Part shown: piece after piece, positions 61,069 to 64,000 of the stretch
Numbering within the stretch: position 1 is the first letter of the stretch
Layout: each line of letters starts with the position of its first letter
Assembly (NCBI GenBank): GCA_963573385.1
Contig: CAUYLG010026991.1
Location: forward strand, 124,001-188,000
DNA from: Cacajao melanocephalus
Lineage: Eukaryota > Chordata > Mammalia > Primates > Pitheciidae
Direction of reading: 5' to 3'
DNA length: 64,000 nucleotides
The notes under the pieces: model-generated
Seen by the model: the letters and a program-made list of their open reading frames with translations, nothing else
What the model was told of the DNA's origin: nothing
The model's database searches: none
Program-made: the position numbers and the translations under genes

Positions 61069-62030
61069 AAAAATGAAAAGATAAGTTACATACTAGGAGA
61101 AAATATCTGGAAATCACATGTACAACAAAGATCTTATATACAGAATATATAAAGAAATCTCAAAGCTCAACAGTAATAAAGCAAAAACCTAACTTTGAAA
61201 AATGAGCAAAAATCTTGAATAGATACTTCACTGAAAAGAATATACAGAAGGCAAATTAGCACATGAAAAGATGTTTCCTCATCAGCAATTGGGGAAATGC
61301 AAATAAAACCATGATGAGATACTACTACATGCTTATTATAGTGGCAAAAAAATACTGATGCTATCAAGTGATGATGAGAATGTGGAGCAGCTGGAACTCT
61401 AATATGTTGTTGATGGGAATCTCAAATGGTGCAACCACTCTGGAAAAAAATTTGGTAGTATTCCATAAAGTTAAACGCATACTTACCATATGATCTAGCA
61501 GTCTCACTTCTGGGTATTTACCCTAGAGAAATGAAAACTTATGTTCACATAAAAACCTGCACATGAATATTTATCACAGCTCTCTTCATAATTGCTAAAA
61601 ATTGGAAACAAACCAAATGTCCTTCAGTGGATGAGTGGTAAACAAAACAGGTTGCATCTATCCAATGGAGTACTTTCAGGAATAAAATGAAATATTGTTG
61701 ATACACACAACTTGGATGGATCCAAAAGACATTACACTGGGTAAAATAAGGCAGTTTCAAAAGGTTTTGTTATATTCTGTTTATATGACATTCTTGAAAA
61801 GACCAAACTATAGTGACAGAGAATGAATCAGTGATTATCAAGTATTAGGGATGGGAGGAGAGGGTGCTATAAAGAGATGTCACAAGGGTTTTTTCGGGAG
61901 GGTGATAGAGCTGTTCTGATTGTGACAGTAGTTACATGAATTGATGCTTGTGATAAAATTTACAGAACTACACATACACAAAGCGAATTTTACTGAGTGT
62001 GAATCTAAAACTAATTGAAAATATTAAGTA

Positions 62031-63529
62031 TAGCAATCATTTCTTATTAAACTTTTATTTTTAATTACAAATGTGTTTCACAAATAAATTCTCATTGCAA
62101 AAATATGAGAATAATAAAAATGCAGATAAAGTCCCTGTGTCACCTAGATTAAAACTGTCAATCTCTCTTTGCCAAGAGTAATCCCTTTTATCAAATATTT
62201 TATGTTCTTATAAAGTGGCAATGATTTATAAAGCCTGGAATTTTGTCTCAAATGCCCAAGTCTTGAATTATAAAATAAATAAATAAGTAAAAGTACCCCA
62301 AGCATTTAAATACATTGAAAAGACTAATGCAAAGTGAATGATAATGCCAGTATTATAACACAAACACGTGCCTACTTTTTACATTTTATTGTTATTATTT
62401 TCTATTATTGTCTACCATATTCATACATACCCCAGCTTGTTGAGTGTTGTTGTACTGTTTGTTTTATATGACTAATTTTATTCCTTTATAGCCTTCACAT
62501 CTAAACTCTCCTCTATCAATCATGGACTATCACAAAATCAATCTCAGTGCAGATGTTAAGAATAGACATGTAACAGATGCAAAATTACAACAGAAACAAA
62601 TCACTCTCTTTTGATCTGCTAGTCGCTTATACTTTCTCTTGGCTTTTGTGACTTGAATGTTCTGCACCCCATCTTTTGCCTTGTGTTTCCAACTAAATCC
62701 GCTGGGTTTGCATATTTCTGGTTTTAAATTTTAGGTCCATTTCCCCGGTTCTGACAGTCTCTCCTGTTTTAGTGTGGGGTCATTCCAGCTTGAACTGGTC
62801 ATGGCATCTCTGTTTGGTACACGTTTGGGGACTTCCCTGTTGGTCGATGAATTGCCCCATAGATAGATCATCTGCTAATGTAAAAGCAATTCTTGGACTC
62901 AGGGTCAAGTCTCAGGCATAGTCAGTCTTTTTTCTTGTCTTACGTTTCCACATTCTGTATACTCCCCTCTTTGATCAATCAATCATAGATGATATCTCCA
63001 TGCTGCCACTAACTGGACCATATTTTAATCACATTAGTTAGTCCAATTGTCAAGTGGCAAAAATTAGATTAGGAACTTGAATAGTTGAGCTGATAGGGTT
63101 GTCTCATGCCAGTGGTTATAATGGTTCAGTGATTGTAACTGGATCACATTGAATATTTGGGATCCAATCCATGGAATGGAAATTGACCTAAAGCAGTCAG
63201 TCTGGTCTTTTGGTGAAATCCAGACTTAGTTGTTTTTTATAAGCATCATCTTTTTCAATAGGATCACAAAGCCACCTTCAATTATCATTTGTTGTCATTT
63301 GTGTCTTCATTTACATGAGTCTTCTTTGATAAACTCTGTCATACAATAGCCATCATCATATCCACAGACATGGTGATAATGTGCTATGTGATTATAAGTA
63401 ATATTTTTTTTCCAGTCCCCCAAATTCCTGTGACATTCATTATATTGCTTTTAATAACAAAATGACAACCCAAACAGAGGCAACCTTTGCAGATGGATCT
63501 GGGAAGAGATAAGCTTCCTTTACATTGTA
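62031..63529. other. AT-rich sequence, no gene or clear repeat recognised
   Basis: About 1.5 kb that I cannot assign. Parts ('gaacttgaatagttgagctg', 'gtaactggatcacattgaat') may be an old repeat. Small AAAT run near 62272-62290. No credible reading frame. Confidence 0.35.
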
Positions 63530-64000
63530 ACCTCCACAAAAAGAGACACTTTGCCTATCTGATCTACTGCTACTTTCCTAGCACCAAGACAAGCAAAGCA
63601 CCATGGCACACATTTACCTATGTAACAAACCTGCACATCCTGCACGTGTATCTCCAGAACTAAAAGTAAAAATTAAAAGAAAAAAAATCCTTCTCTTTAT
63701 CTGTATATATCGTTTTTCCTGTTTCTCTAGAGAATCCTGACAAATACAGACAGTAAAGACCATCATTAAAGACATTTTAAGTATTTTAAAAAGTATGCAT
63801 CTTTACTTCTTGGATATTTTAATAAAATATTCAAGCACCTATCTGATATACTGCTGTCTATTTCCTAGCACCAACACCTTATTCATTCTTCGAAGCTCAG
63901 ATGAAATCTCTCTGCTGAGTGGATGCCTGTTTTTTTCTCAACATCCACAACTGGAGATATACCCAGCACTCAATTAGTATCTGTTATATACCCGGCACTG
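63530..64000 (+). mobile_element. L2-like sequence, split by the 63592-63825 insertion and cut by the window end
   Basis: 'cattgtaacctccacaaaaa' and 'ctactttcctagcaccaaga' before the insertion, 'attcttcgaagctcagatga' and 'ctctctgctgagtggatgcc' after it, look like diverged L2 3' sequence. The assignment is weak. Confidence 0.4.
63592..63825 (+). mobile_element. L1 3' end with transduced flank, an inverted copy of 58462-58697
   Basis: Positions 63592-63685 are the last 90 or so bases of an L1PA ('caccatggcacacatttacc', 'tgtaacaaacctgcacatcc', 'gaactaaaagtaaaaat'). Positions 63686-63825 copy the unique and LTR sequence that flanks the 58.6-kb L1 ('ctctagagaatcctgacaaa', 'gtaaagaccatcattaaaga', 'ctttacttcttggatatttt'). 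Direct repeats of about 38 bp ('cctatctgatctactgct' to 'tttcctagcaccaa') bracket it at 63554-63590 and 63838-63876. It ends at an AATAAA word. Confidence 0.8.

Larger units (their letters stand above)
59291..62030 (+). mobile_element. Old L1M LINE (sense) interrupted by an Alu-L1 insertion
   Basis: The first part (59291-60374) has 'tggaagtcctagccagtatt', 'ctgaaaacaataaagtggcc' and 'caaatatggccatttgatat'. The second (61083-62030) has 'gcacatgaaaagatgtttcc', 'agtggcaaaaaaatactgat', 'ctagcagtctcacttctggg' and the 3' end 'taaaatttacagaactacac'. ORF2 is fully degraded. The break at 60375/61082 is filled by the chimeric unit. Confidence 0.8.

Overview
The window looks like ordinary primate, most likely human, nuclear DNA. 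It holds Alu elements of old (J, FLAM), middle (S) and younger (Y/Sc-like) types, an L1PA-type LINE, many degraded MIR and L2 copies, MaLR/MLT1-type LTRs and hAT-Charlie fossils (MER5, MER20). I see no intact protein-coding gene, no convincing multi-exon gene, no rRNA or tRNA gene and no CRISPR array. It is best read as intergenic or deep intronic sequence. Repeat families are named from remembered consensus patterns, not from a search, so boundaries are approximate (about 5-30 bp) unless a target-site duplication (TSD) fixes them.

Layout. 0-9 kb: unique DNA with L2, MIR and Alu copies. 9.3-17.6 kb: a nested stack in which an old antisense L1 is split by a second antisense L1, which is split by a 3.6-kb processed pseudogene of the calcium/calmodulin-dependent kinase gene CAMK2D on the minus strand. 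18-29 kb: unique DNA, an L1PA 3' end (22.7-24.6 kb), MLT1, MIR and L2 copies, ending in a GTGATG-type simple repeat at 29.0-29.3 kb. 29.3-38.5 kb: the most repeat-poor part, with a TAAT-rich block near 35 kb that may be a conserved noncoding element. 38.5-47.5 kb: Alu-rich, with two sense MLT1 LTRs and an L2 split by a hAT element. 47.5-58.5 kb: mostly unique or MIR/L2. 58.5-64 kb: dense L1 sequence, including an Alu-L1 chimeric insertion and an apparent L1 3'-transduction event.

The most interesting signals are structural. (1) The CAMK2D retrocopy begins with MaLR-LTR-like sequence fused to what looks like exon 5, contains two different versions of the exon-6 segment in a row, and carries a second, inverted copy of the LTR-exon-5 fusion. 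(2) A 235-bp segment at 63.6 kb is an inverted copy of the L1 3' end plus its flank at 58.5 kb, and is bracketed by about 38-bp direct repeats. (3) An Alu fused to an L1 3' end is flanked as one unit by a perfect 14-bp TSD. Several small templated insertions or inversions are also visible. No genes here work together; the window is mainly a record of retrotransposition.
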